From Cucumis sativus (taxonomy: Eukaryota; Streptophyta; Magnoliopsida; Cucurbitales; Cucurbitaceae), in NCBI RefSeq assembly GCF_000004075.3, contig NC_026658.2:26276075-26340074 (forward strand): a stretch of DNA of 64,000 nt, given 5' to 3'. This document shows positions 51,601 to 62,236 of this stretch, in pieces. How positions within the stretch are numbered: position 1 is the first letter of the stretch; each line of letters opens with the position of its first letter. Under the pieces are notes generated by a model. That model saw only the letters and a program-made list of their open reading frames with translations. It did no database searches and had not been told where the DNA came from. The translations under genes and the position numbers were made by a program.

Positions 51601-51851
51601 GGTTGTTCATGAGAGTCTACGAGAAGGTCAGCCAAAAAACTATCACAGAAATCATGAGAAGGAGTAGGAAGGGAAGGGGCGTTGTCTTCATCGTCATTCA
51701 ATAAGGCGTTTTCTATATGGTTGATCCAGGAAGAAATAGAGTCGGGGGATGCCGAGTCCTGGACAACAGGGAATTCCACCTCCGGGAATTCATCAAAGAA
51801 GTTGCAATCAATCTGCCCGATTAAGTCAGAGAAGTGGAGATCCTCATCCAT
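48616..51851 (-). CDS. BZIP60: bZIP60-type ER-stress transcription factor, IRE1-spliced
   Basis: Unfolded-protein-response bZIP factor. Three exons, 51851-51295, 50834-50611 and 48890-48616, encode the 351-aa unspliced form. An acidic N-terminal half (MDEDLHFSDLIGQIDCNFFD) precedes the basic region QLRNRDAAVRSRERKK (N-x7-R) and a leucine zipper. A transmembrane segment (SLLLGSLLWLMGTVCLFTL) then holds it at the ER, with a lumenal tail ending LDAILGASSALISI. The mRNA carries two hairpins with CTGCTG loops. Known plant bZIP60 mRNAs lose 23 nt between such loops by IRE1 cutting and tRNA-ligase joining; here the same cut removes 50625-50611 plus 48890-48883 (15 + 8 nt). The new frame stops at 48739-48737, giving 303 aa with no membrane segment and a basic tail GKRRSRKRASQRERK. 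Intron 2 (1.72 kb) lies inside the IRE1 segment. Duplicated SNASDCGND/SNASNCGDD blocks mark an internal N-terminal repeat. Confidence 0.95.
48868..48890 (-). promoter_or_regulatory. IRE1 hairpin 2 of bZIP60 mRNA, 3' cut site
   Basis: After intron removal the mRNA reads GGAATCC-CTGCTGTT-GGGTTCC: a seven-base-pair stem (one G-U) with CTGCTG in the loop. The first G comes from the end of exon 2 and the rest from exon 3, so the stem forms only after normal splicing. The cut would fall between 48883 and 48882. Confidence 0.8.
50611..50639 (-). promoter_or_regulatory. IRE1 hairpin 1 of bZIP60 mRNA, 5' cut site
   Basis: On the coding strand GAGT-CTGCTGT-GCTC forms a short stem with a seven-base loop CTGCTGT, the CNG|CNGN loop that IRE1 cuts. 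The cut would fall between 50626 and 50625. The exon ends 15 nt later at 50611. Confidence 0.8.
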
Positions 51852-52128
51852 TAAAGGGAAAAAAGGAAAGGTGAGAGTATATACAGAGGGAGGGAGAGGG
51901 AATTGTATGTATTTGAGAAGTTGGAAGAGAAGAAAGAAGGGGAGGTCAGGGTTGGGGGTAAAAGGTTAATTGTCAAATGGGATTTGAGAGAGAAACTTCT
52001 GCGAAGGCGGAGAAGAAAACGCGTGTTTTATTAGAACTTAGGGAGCAAGTAATTGAAGGTTGAAAGAAATAGGGTACAGAGAGTGTAGATTCGTTACAGT
52101 GGTCCTTTTCATCTGACGCCTGATCATG

Positions 52129-52151
52129 TGACGTGTGTGGCTTAGAATTGG
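52129..52151 (-). promoter_or_regulatory. ERSE-like CCAAT/CACG pair upstream of bZIP60
   Basis: On the minus strand CCAAT (52151-52147) is followed 11 nt later by CACGTCA (52135-52129). The ER stress response element is CCAAT-N10-CACG, so the spacing is one base longer than consensus. CACGTCA is also an ACGT-core bZIP site. It is about 280-300 bp before the bZIP60 ATG, where autoregulatory ERSE-like boxes would be expected. Confidence 0.4.
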
Positions 52152-53436
52152 AGCATGACACGTAGGATTCTTAACTTTGCGTACTCCATCATTCACCCAA
52201 TAAAATGATGCTTACTGGCACCCTATTGTCCACCTGTCTTAACTTTCTTTACACCTAGGCTGAAGGACCCTCACCCTCAGCCAAAGATTCTTTTTGTTCC
52301 ATTCCGATCAAGTAATTTAATTTCAATTAAATGCGTGTACAGTTTTTTTAAAAACTTGCCAATTTGAACAAGACCAATTTTGCACTTCTCAATTATGCTA
52401 CTCAAAAAGTAAAGTTAAAAGGAAAATATCATTAACGATGATTTTGGAAGTTGAGACGAGTACAAATTATAATGATTTTACATTAACTAATATTCTATTA
52501 GCAGTTAAGTTTAAAGACTTCTCCCGAAAGAAAAAAAGTGAATCGGCTTAAAATACATTATTAAAAGAGTGGGTAAATTTACTCATTTTTCTATGTTTAA
52601 AAAAATCACTTTTAACAATGGATTAATAATGTATAATAATGATGTGAAAATATTAAATTTAAATGTTTTCTTCAATAATAAAAGTGAAATACATTTTTTT
52701 TCTCAAGAAGAAATAAAATAAAAATAAGAGTGAAAGATACATAATTAATTATCACGGAATTGAACATTAATTCCTAAAAAAAAGTAATAACAAAAGTCCA
52801 TACATTTAGACCTTGCAAACCTGATCTGACGACAAACCAAAACACCTTAGGTGTTGAAACTTCAAAATACAAACATGAGACGTAAAAACAATACTAAGCT
52901 AGTAAATAAATCATACAGACTTTAGTATAAAAAGGAAGTGGACGAGTAAAGTTAAAGAATAAAAATTGAGAATTTAGGAGGTCTATTAAACGGAGACTAA
53001 CAAAATGTGTCTATTTAACTCCTCCTGAAGCTTCCTCGTCAAAAATTTGAACTCTTCAGTTCAGTTCAGACTTCAACAAAACCCTGTCCACTGAAAATCT
53101 ATTGGCATGCCAATAATAAAATACATTTTGGACAGGAACATTCTTAGTTAATCTGCAGCCAAGCCAAGACAACCACCCAGCACAAGAAAGAAATTCAGAT
53201 CTAAGCAGCAAATAATTAATAAACAACCTGTATTAGGCATACTCAAGTCAATACTAAAATCAATAGAAGCTCCTTGGCAAAAAGATCAAATTAAAATAGA
53301 AACAAATTGACAATGCCGCCTCTTGTTGCACGCAGGGAACTGGGTAGATCCACATTCAACAAGTCCTTGTTAGTTAAGCCCTCCAGACTCCCCAACGGTA
53401 CTTGTGAAGGATTGTTTCGTGTTTCCATGGCCATGG

Positions 53437-53570
53437 CAATCTTCCTCTCCCTCATTCACAAAGCCATCACTGTTCTGTTTCCTCCATTTCTTTTTTAGTA
53501 CAACAATCTTCCTCTTCCTCATTCACAAAGCCATCACTGTTCTGTTTCCTCCATTTCTTTTTTAGTACAA
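53437..53570. repeat. 67-bp tandem duplication
   Basis: Two head-to-tail copies, 53437-53503 and 53504-53570, differing at about one base (TCTCCC versus TCTTCC), with a short partial third start (CAA). The near identity says it is recent. It is non-coding. Confidence 0.88.
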
Positions 53571-54374
53571 CAAACGGATGAGTAGTTATGCTCACCTTAA
53601 TTTGTTATTTAGTACTTTGAAAACCCAAGGCCATAATTTGTTCAATTCCACTATACTCCAATCAATTTATCATGTACAACCTTACTAACTTGAACTTCAT
53701 GGGTGGGCTATTACAACCCACCCATGTTTAGTGATCCAATTACAGTAATAGGTATTTTTAACTATTATAATCTACAATTAAATATAACATTACTATTTCA
53801 AACCCCCTCTTTGCTTCAGTGTATGATCTTGCAACTCAAACATGAATAATAATGACTATCCTAAGATAGTTTGCACACCAAACAAAAACTATTAAAACTC
53901 TTTCACTATAGTAACTAACACAATGCCTCAAGTCAGCGTAGTTGTACAAATAGAATAGTTAGATATAGAAGTAACAAGGCCATACGCAGATAGATGCCTT
54001 ATTCAACAATCATCAATTTGCATAGCACACTCAATGAGTTTCCCATCTTGTTGTTGCCTGGGTCAGAAACTCAAGCAGGAGAGTGGATAGGAAATGATGG
54101 GTTTTAAATGGGTAAGATGAGGCACAAGTTAAAGCATATGGATGATGAAGTGCAGATAGAAATAGTTAAGAGATCATATCCGACAATATCAACTAGAAAG
54201 TTAACCAAAAAGGCTACTCTACTTGATATCACACCCACGGCTTTGTCTAGAAAAGATTTCTACTTCCTATTCAGGCAGAATTATGTGGTGTAAGTAAGGG
54301 TAAGGTACATAATTAAATGACAGAGAGAGCGCAGAACAATTACCAAAATAGAAAGAAAAAAAAATACGAAGACG

Positions 54375-55205
54375 TCACTGCTTCTCCTCCCTTTCTCGGT
54401 TCCACTGTTCAATACGGGCACGTCGCTCTTCGCTACCTTCTCTCACAATGACAGGGCTTCGGCTTCGGCTTCGTCTGGGGCTACCTTGTCTTCTCCTTCC
54501 CCCATCCCTATCATGACGCTCCTTGCTCCGTCCGTTTCCGCGATAGTCACGGTCTCTGTAATCCCTTTCACGCCTATCGTGCTCTTTCCGGTTCCGCGGA
54601 CTCAAACTTCTACTCCTGCTCCGGCTCGCCCTATATCCCCGGTACCTACCGAACAGCTTCCTTCTCAAATCCTTCCCAATCATCTTTACGTGCATAAAAT
54701 TGCAATATCCCCCTCGGTTGCAATTATTCTCCTCGTACTGGCGGCACGTGGCTTCGCGGAAATCAGTTACGGGAGAAAAATCTGCGATAATGGGTCGACC
54801 TGAGTAAAACCGCCCTTGCAAGGCTTGGAGTGCGGCGGCAGCCTGGTCCTCCTCCCTAAACTGAACGTAGACATTTCCAATCATGTGGTCGGCGAGATTA
54901 TCACAGACATTAAGGCTCTCGATCTCACCGAACTTGCCAAGTTCCTCGTAAATGTCTTCGTAGAAATCTTCGAAGTGTTCCTGAATCTTTCGGGGATCTA
55001 TGGGCTGGCCCTGAGCATCAACGCCCGGGGTGATCATGTCGGGGCGCTGGTACATGTTGGATAGGAGAAGAGTAGGGGAAATAGTAGGGCGGTTGTGGAG
55101 GCGAGAGCAGCGATCTCCATGGCGGCAGGCGCCGATCTTGAAATAGAAAGGGCAGTTGACACGGTCCTTCTCGGTGCCAAATATTGAGGCCAAGTGTTCA
55201 GCCAT
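54375..55205 (-). CDS. U2AF35: U2AF small subunit (U2AF35)
   Basis: Small subunit of the U2 snRNP auxiliary factor, which recognises the AG at 3' splice sites together with U2AF65, in the nucleus. One uninterrupted 276-aa coding exon, as usual for plant U2AF35. Order: first CCCH zinc finger ([20 protein letters not shown], near residues 18-37), a U2AF-homology RRM ([20 protein letters not shown] ... [20 protein letters not shown] ... [13 protein letters not shown]), second CCCH finger ([19 protein letters not shown]) and an Arg/Ser-rich tail with [12 protein letters not shown] and [10 protein letters not shown]. The start ATG at 55205 ([20 protein letters not shown]) is the family's usual start. 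No defect is seen. GC-rich coding and an intron in the 5' UTR are likely but not shown. Confidence 0.97.
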   Translation of the reverse strand: MAEHLASIFGTEKDRVNCPFYFKIGACRHGDRCSRLHNRPTISPTLLLSNMYQRPDMITPGVDAQGQPIDPRKIQEHFEDFYEDIYEELGKFGEIESLNVCDNLADHMIGNVYVQFREEDQAAAALQALQGRFYSGRPIIADFSPVTDFREATCRQYEENNCNRGGYCNFMHVKMIGKDLRRKLFGRYRGYRASRSRSRSLSPRNRKEHDRRERDYRDRDYRGNGRSKERHDRDGGRRRQGSPRRSRSRSPVIVREGSEERRARIEQWNREREEKQ

Positions 55206-56285
55206 TTGAGATCAGATGAGAGAGATTTCAGCAACAATAGTCGACCTGATTGAAATGAATTGGATGAAGAAGAAGTGGAATTGAAATTAAAAATGAAAAG
55301 GGAAAACGGAAGCGAAAGCTCAATTGGAGCTTCCAGGAGAAAAGAAACCCTAAATTGGAGAAATGGATCCCAGATGCGTAATTCGTAAATCAAGGACTCC
55401 GGAAAGGTATTGCTTATGTTCTCGCATAGCAGACATGTTATTTTCTTTATTTTATTTTATTTATTACATTGCTATTATTTTCCAAAGTTAAAGACGTGTC
55501 TTTTCTTCCTTTTTTTTTTTTTCTAACTAAACTTTTATTTATAAAATCAAAACGCCACATAGGCCATCAAAAGGACACTCATTTACATCAAGTTTTTGTA
55601 ACAAAAAACGTTCTCCATTCACAACTGTCTTGCTTTATCTATCTTATAGATTTTGTTGTATTTGTAATTGTCTCCAATTCATTTACCATAATCATAGGTA
55701 AGATAGGGGTAAGATCATCATGATATATTCGTTCGAATAAATTTGAGTTACTAACACAACGCCCAACTCAATCCAATTCATAAACTTGAACTAAACACTT
55801 TTAAAACAGTTGGTTATATGGTGAAACTAGGCAAAACAACCATCCACAGGGAAGCAACCTCCTTCGAATTACTCCAACTAAAGATGCATTGGAAGTCATA
55901 TCCAATCAACTCCCAAGAAAGCAAGGTTGTTTTCAGAAACAACACAAAACCCAAAACTAGAACAACTAAACAATGAATCAAATTGTGTTTTAAATTTTTT
56001 TAAAACAATGAACGCTGGCTTTGACAGACTCAAAACGAAGAGAACTTGGACACGATTTCTCAGCAATGGACCGACACACGATATTCAAGTTGGAATATTA
56101 CAATTTACAACAAACAAAGCTGAACAATTGTTTGATCATCGGAAGCTGTTAGAAGGGAAATTGCGCAATGGATTCTGCCTCAGCAAGTCTGTTTCCCTGT
56201 TTATTGAATATTAAAAAAAAAGGTTGTAAATCGTATATCATCCTCATGCAAAAGAGAGCACTGGACATGCTGTGGTAACGACTTC
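55206..56285. other. intergenic, U2AF35 promoter to BUBR1 3' end
   Basis: 55206-55420 is probably the U2AF35 leader and core promoter. The rest is AT-rich with short frames lacking any domain. Nothing else is seen. Confidence 0.5.
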
Positions 56286-58966
56286 TCACCTTTTATAATT
56301 GCGTCCATCAACCTGCCTAAGGTGCGTGGTTGACGATTTTCCACCTTCATTGAGCTCCAAGTTATGCGCCGGCCTATGATAAGAGGAGTTGATGTGAAGT
56401 TAATGAACTATTGGCTCTTGATTAAACTAACTGTGAATAAAAAAAATATGAGCTTACTCTTCACATTCTTCATCTACAAACACCTCTAACGATGCACTTG
56501 TACTCGCTCCCCCAACCCTGGATCCAATCCTTTGTGGTATCTGATAAGAGAAACGTTGATGGTCATATAAACTTAAAAAGTATCGAATCTAACAATAGTA
56601 ATAAAAGAACTGTGTCATGATGACATCGGACCTTGTGTGAAGTCCATTTGGAAGGAAGTGCGTTGTTTTCTTTATTTCTCTCCCTTCGACTCCCTAGTAT
56701 TGTCCAAGAATTCAAATGTGTCTTTGACGCATCTAGCTCGAGGTGTGAAGTACTCACGACTTTTGAATCATCATAAACATCAAGTGGAGCTAGATATGGC
56801 CTATCGTTGAGTTGCAATAATGTCAATAGGAGAGAAACCATAAGAAGTGAACAACATTATGAAAGGACCCCCCCTCCCCAGCAAAAAAAAAAAAAAACTA
56901 AAAACTAAATATTAGTAACAAAGCAACTTCTGATGTTATTGCTGTTTGTACTAAAATCTCTCGGTGCAAGAGCGGTCACCTTTCTGCTTTCATGTTTTTC
57001 CTGGTCGGCTGGAAATTGCCCATTGTATGAGGCCCTGCAACGGAAGAAAGCCTAAGAAAGTGGATAGTTATAGAATGCAAATAAAAGCAATTGAACGTAC
57101 GGTGCTCGGGATTGGAAAGTACAGTTCCAAAGCTACGAACTGGCAGGCTCTTTTCCATCGACTCCTAAATAAAACAGGTACACCGGATAGTCAAATGTTT
57201 GAACTACATTTTATCCAAATAGAAATAGTTAAATAAGTCTGAGTTTTATAATGAATCAATGATCCAACATGTAAGTTCGGTTAGTAAAGTGAATTGAGCT
57301 AAATTCTAAACAAACACTTGCTTACTTCGGCTACTTTTGGTCTTTGCATTGAGCGTGTAAGAAACATTCTATAAACATCCTTCAATTTGTCCATTGGCTG
57401 AGCGTTCCTACACATCAAAAGAGTTAAATTACAACTGTACCAAAAAATGCATGGCAATGGAATTTTAAAAAGAAATTATAAAGAGTTTACAATTTGTATG
57501 ATGTAAGAAATATAAGCTAAAGACATATACCTCAAAACAAAAGTAGAGCAATTCATCAATATTGATTTTTTGGAATCAAATCCATCATTGCATCATTGGA
57601 AGGGGAAAGGAAAGAAGGAAGGAAATATCCATTGCTGAAGCATGAGGGGAAAACAACTAACTTCTATCTTGTTTATATATTATGTTGTGATCAAACCAAA
57701 CAAGAAAATCTACCGACCACCATAGAATGATAAAAATTTCTCTTCTTCCACATAAATTAACCACACAAAAGTGTGAATCAAATGAAAATAAATGGTTGGC
57801 AAACCCAGTATCAAGACCAACGCATAAAAACCCACTTTTTGCTTCACTTCCAGTTCGTACTTGCAATAAGAAGCAGCGAACCCAGAATTTACAACACATT
57901 TTTCTCAATCAGCAAAACAAACGCTAACTTGCTATTGGTTAGGGGGTCCAATTCAATAGGAAATGCCAAGGTTCTAACTCGAAACTCACCTTGAAATACC
58001 AAGATTAAAAATGTCATTTGCAGCCTTTGTTTTAGCTTTAGATTCCAAATGCAGAGCATACGATATGTAATATGCAGAATGTGTAGTCCCAATCGCATTC
58101 GCATGCAGAAAATTAAATATGACTTCCGCATCGAAACAATTTTCAGCCTGCAGCAGTTAGTTATCAATCAGCAAAGAATCAAAGACCCCGAGTTCTGATA
58201 TAATTGTGAAACAATAATAGAACATGATTTAAAAAGGGGAATCAGACTCACATATTCGAGCCACACTTTCAAATAACGGAGATCTTCCTTGTAGCGGTCT
58301 GAATGCCAAAATGTCCGCACACATTGTTCGTATATCAAAACTAGTCCAGAGAAATCACCGCCAGCTGGATATGCTTCTTGAACCCATTTAATACACCTTT
58401 AACCAGTAGGTTTTGTTTGTAAAAATGGCATGGGAATCAGAATGTATAGATCGAACGAGAATGAGATGCAAGATACAATTAGTTCAGTAAATCAAATGTT
58501 AGGAAATTCGGGAGGTATATGTTCAATATACACGTTAGCAGTTCATGGACCGGTATATCGTAAGTCGAAAAAAAAAAAGGAAACAGAATGAAATGAATAT
58601 ATATCAACGGTCTTTTTCGAAATGAGAACTCACTCGAGCCATGGCTGCAGGGGATCGTCGCCTTTGTAGTCATCGATGGCCTCAATCAATTTCCTGAAAG
58701 AATATTGCAAAACAGATAAAGAAGAGAGAACGAGTACCGTGGAAGTTGAGGAGAGACAGAGGTGAAAACCTTCGATTTTCAAGGAGGGATTTCTTGATAT
58801 GATTATCGGTGTGCGATTTGAGGGCATTGTTCAAGATGCTGATATTGCGACCCCTCTTCAGAGGTCTGACGTTCTCCTTGAAGAGTTCCCAGTCGTTCTG
58901 AGTCTTACGCTTGGAGCAAAGGAACTCAGTTTCTGGGTCCAATTCCTGTATCCTAGCGTCTTCCAT
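56286..58966 (-). CDS. BMF2: spindle-checkpoint protein BUBR1/MAD3-type
   Basis: Mitotic checkpoint protein that, with MAD2 and CDC20, holds back the anaphase-promoting complex until kinetochores attach. Ten exons: 58966-58770, 58693-58634, 58396-58252, 58147-57990, 57407-57326, 57164-57101, 57034-56980, 56800-56632, 56540-56458 and 56373-56286, giving 366 aa. The frame is open further upstream but the first ATG is at 58966 (MEDARIQELDPETEFL). A first KEN box (residues 30-32, in WELFKENVRPLKRGRN) is followed by the MAD3/BUB1 TPR-like domain: DDYKGDDPLQPWLECIKWVQ, YEQCVRTFWHSDRYKEDLRY, LKVWLEYAENCFDAEVI, IFNLGISR. A second KEN box (297-299, in RERNKENNALPSKW) and the conserved LEVFVDEECEE end the molecule. 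No kinase domain is present, so it is MAD3-like and not BUB1. Exon 7 (RPHTMGN...) is the least certain part. Arabidopsis At2g33560 is the counterpart I recall. Confidence 0.93.
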
Positions 58967-59283
58967 AGGCGTTGCCTTTTCCTCTACCACCTCACCTCTA
59001 GTTCTAACTGACGAGTGACGACGAACTGAGTTGCTACTACGACGAACAACCTGGTCTCCCTCCGAGTCTGAGATGCTACTACGCTCCACAACTTTCAAAT
59101 TTCAAATTTCGAATCTTCAACACCCAAACGTCTCTCCTCTCGTTTCTCTGTCTAAATACACCTAGGTAAATGGGCCGAGTGGATTGCGCTTATGACTAGA
59201 GATCCACAAAACCGCGGCCCAAATCTATCAAAAAGTCGATCCCACCTTTTTAAAAATGGATAGTCCTAAATTTAGGAATTAAA

Positions 59284-59470
59284 TTGAAAATAATTAAGTA
59301 TGTAGTAATATTTAAAAAAAATTACAAATATAGCAAAATTTGTCAAAATCTATCACTGATAAATCATGTCGTAAAAATTGGTCTATTACCAATAGATCGT
59401 TTATCAGCGATAGGTTTGCTATATTTACAAAAAAATTTAAATGTTGTTATATCCTTAATTATTATTTTTC
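59284..59470. mobile_element. MITE-like foldback element, copy 1
   Basis: The unit opens with TTGAAAATAATTAAGTATGT followed by a (T)AGCAAAA-type inner end, and closes with the same sequence in reverse complement (TTGCTATATTTAC ... CTTAATTATTATTTTTCAA), so it has terminal inverted repeats of about 50 bp. The centre holds CTATCACTGATAAA, ATAGATCG and TATCAGCGATAG palindromic pieces. It is non-coding and diverged. Confidence 0.75.
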
Positions 59471-59520
59471 AAATGGTCATCCATTACAATTATCCTTTTA
59501 AAAAATGTATAAAAGTGTAT

Positions 59521-59710
59521 AACACAATTTTAAAAAATTTACAAATATAGTAAAATTTTATCAATGATATGATAGATCATGCTGCAAATATTGGTCTATC
59601 ACTGATATACCATATGAAGTTTATCAGTGATACAAGTATATCAGTGATAGTTTTGCTATATTTGCAATTTTTTTAAAATGTTGCTATATTCTTAATTATT
59701 ATTGCTAAAA
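59521..59710. mobile_element. MITE-like foldback element, copy 2
   Basis: Same family as copy 1, with a shortened left end (TTTTAAAAAATTTACAAATA) and a full right end (TTTTGCTATATTTGCAA ... CTTAATTATTATTG). Its centre has extra CTATCACTGATA / TATCAGTGATA units, one of them duplicated. Confidence 0.72.
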
Positions 59711-59784
59711 TAGTCATTGATTGCAATTTTCCTTTGAAAAAAAATCAAATATAAGGAAGTGATAGTTGCAAATTTAGCAATTAA

Positions 59785-59991
59785 ATTCAAAATAATTAAG
59801 TATATAGCAACATTTTAAAAAAATTGCAAATATAGTAGAATTTGTCAAATTCTATCAATTATAGAGTCTATCACTAATAGACCATGTTATAAAAATTGGT
59901 TTATCATCGATAAATTATATGGATTTGCAATAGTTTTGCTATATTTGCAATTTTTTTAAAATGTTGTTATATTCTTAATTATTATTCTTCA
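59785..59991. mobile_element. MITE-like foldback element, copy 3
   Basis: The best preserved copy. The left end (TTCAAAATAATTAAGTATAT continuing to TTGCAAATATAGTAG) is the inverse of the right end (TTTTGCTATATTTGCAA through TTAATTATTATTCTTCAA) over about 50 bp. Its centre has CTATCACTAATAGA and TTATCATCGATAA. Confidence 0.78.
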
Positions 59992-60024
59992 AATGGTCAT
60001 CAATTACAATTACCATATAACAAA

Positions 60025-60145
60025 ACTAAAGTTGATAGTGGTATAATCTATCAATGACAGACTAATATTTGCAACACGGTTTATCGGTGATAAACTTCTA
60101 TCACTTTTACAATTTTGAATCTAATTGATAAATTTGCAACTATTC
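60025..60145. repeat. partial foldback-element relic, copy 4
   Basis: Only the central part is recognisable: GATAGTGGTATAATCTATCA, ATGACAGA, TTTATCGGTGATAAAC and TTTGCAACTA. The inverted ends are missing or too diverged. Confidence 0.5.
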
Positions 60146-61827
60146 CCTTCTACAAAGTTATCTAACTAAACCCAACCCAATCTAACTAATAATTAGATAG
60201 ATGTATAGAATTTGAAAAGTATAAATAAATAAAATTTGGAGACAAATAAATAAATTATTTATTTATACTTTTCAAAATTTATTTCTTTTAAGGCAAATTG
60301 TTGTATAGATAAATATATTTATAATATAACAAAAATTCATGATTTATCGAAGATTTATTAATGACGTTATATTAGTGTCTACTATATCTATTTCGTTATA
60401 TTTAAAAACAACTCATTTTAACTAGGTTTTTTTAACGTTAGTTTAAAAAAATTATGTTTGGTATAACCAATATACATGACAAAAATATATTATTTACTTT
60501 AAATTTGTATTGGTTTCTCAGGTTATAATAAGTCATAGTAAGTACAAAATAACAAATGTCATCGTCGTTCGTCGTTCGTCGTTCATACTCACGAGTAGAA
60601 ACAAAAACTATTTGACGTGACTTACACCCTTGTTAAAATTGGACATTGGTAAGTCTTTAACTTTTTTCGTATATTTGATCGTGTCAAATTATCATCCACG
60701 TTAAACCAACTTCCCTCGCATACTCTAACTCAAGATAAATTGAAAAGTCATATTAATCAACTACCAATATAATTATATTTAAGTTATTTTTTGTTACAAC
60801 AAAAAAAAATTAATCTATAAACATAGTAAACAATAAATTGTACGGGTTAAAATAATGCGAACCATTGCTAAAACACCATTAATTATATGTTCATAGAAGT
60901 TGGTTGCAAAATTGTACTCCAACCTCCTAGTGCAAAATAAAACATTGACAATGATTTATTGTATTTTTATAGATTTCTGTTGTGCGTGGTCGAAAACTTG
61001 TCATTCAACAGGCATGAATATGAATACAAATCTAAAGTGAACAGAATGACATGTTGGTTTGTCGATAAATCAATATATTTCACATTAATGTTTATTAAAA
61101 CATACATTTATTTTAAAATACTTGTCATTTACAAGCAACGAAGTTCAATATAATGTTATTAGGTTTACTCATTCAAATGTTTTTCTAAATCGGTTTGATG
61201 TATTTAAGTACCGAATTTTATTATTATCGTCATATACGTGTCTATCTAATTTATGTAACAAGTGTTTGATACATGTCTAATAAATATTGATCTTATCATA
61301 ACTTTGTATACTAGTGTCTAATACATGCATTACATTAATAATAAATATAAAAGTTTTAAAGACATACAAACAAACAGATTCCCAAGAAAACGAGATTAGG
61401 GGACAATTAAGAGACGATCGAATGCAAAATCATAAAAAAAATTTAAGTTGAGAATTTAAAATTTACGAGTCTAGAAGTGTGATGTATAAAGAAATAACAA
61501 CAAAAAAACGAACCCTTAAATAAATAAAGTATATTTAGTTTTCTCATAAAAAAGTTTTTATTTATTATTGTTACAATAAAGTTGCAAATTTTAGCTTCCA
61601 AAATTGGTGATTTTATTTTAGAAAATCATAGTTAATATAAATATTTGCAAATCATAGCAAATTTTTATTACATTAGAAATGTGTAGGCGTAATTGTTCCA
61701 ATAATCTATGGTTTTTGCGATTTGGCAAAGGAAAGAAAAGGAAAAAAAAAAAAAAAAAAAAGAAAATCTTAAAACTGGTATTTGATGGGTTTGGCTCAAT
61801 GATGAGTCCGTCACCAGAGAGATTGCA

Positions 61828-62236
61828 ATGGCGCTAGTTCAGCCACACACTCCAGCTTCTTCAATTTCATCTTCATCCGCTTCATTGTTCGGAACTTATC
61901 TTCAACAATTCCGTCCGCTCACCACAACCCTTAATCTTCGAAGCAACCACTCTATCTCTCATCGTTCCACCTGCAGAGCTTCCTGGCAGGAGGTTTGTAA
62001 GAAAGTTATCTACCTGTATCCAACTCTTATCTGATTTCTGACTCCTTCTTTTCATCCTGCTCTAGCTTGCAGGTGTTCTAATATTCTCTGCAATTCCTTT
62101 CACGGCGGTTAAAGCCATTGCTAATAGCCCACTTGGAGGGTCGCTCCAGAGACAATTGGAAAAGAAGAAAAATTCTGCCGTAGCCAACTCTTCCAAGTTC
62201 AAGGCTCTTGCTGAGGAGGCTAGAAAAGATAGGTAA
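61828..62236 (+). CDS. small plastid-targeted protein of unknown function
   Basis: Two exons, 61828-61992 and 62066-62236, give 111 aa. The first 50 residues are a typical chloroplast transit peptide: Ser/Thr-rich, no acidic residues, ending in [12 protein letters not shown]. The second exon starts with a hydrophobic stretch ([18 protein letters not shown]), then a Lys/Glu-rich helix ([13 protein letters not shown]) and [15 protein letters not shown] before TAA. I do not recognise the family with certainty; an envelope or thylakoid membrane protein is a guess. The acceptor must be CTCTAG|CTT at 62065, because the CAG seven bases later gives an immediate stop. The last codons AGG TAA also form a donor (AG|GTAATC), so a third exon in an alternative transcript is possible. 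Confidence 0.72.

Larger units (their letters stand above)
51852..54374. other. intergenic, bZIP60 promoter to U2AF35 3' end
   Basis: 51852-52200 is the bZIP60 leader and proximal promoter with an ERSE-like pair. 52300-53300 is AT-rich. A 67-bp tandem duplication lies at 53437-53570. The frame at 54108-54293 shows no domain and no splice partner. No gene is supported. Confidence 0.5.
58967..61827. other. intergenic with foldback-element cluster
   Basis: 58967-59160 is the BUBR1 leader and promoter; it extends the open frame without an ATG. 59284-60140 holds the MITE-like cluster. 60150-61740 is AT-rich with no supported gene. A poly-A run lies at 61741-61760, just before the next gene. Confidence 0.55.

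Noticed and set aside
58967-59098. 44-residue N-terminal extension of the BUBR1 frame
   Set aside because: The frame is open but starts at TTG with no ATG before 58966, and orthologues start close to the PETEFL block.
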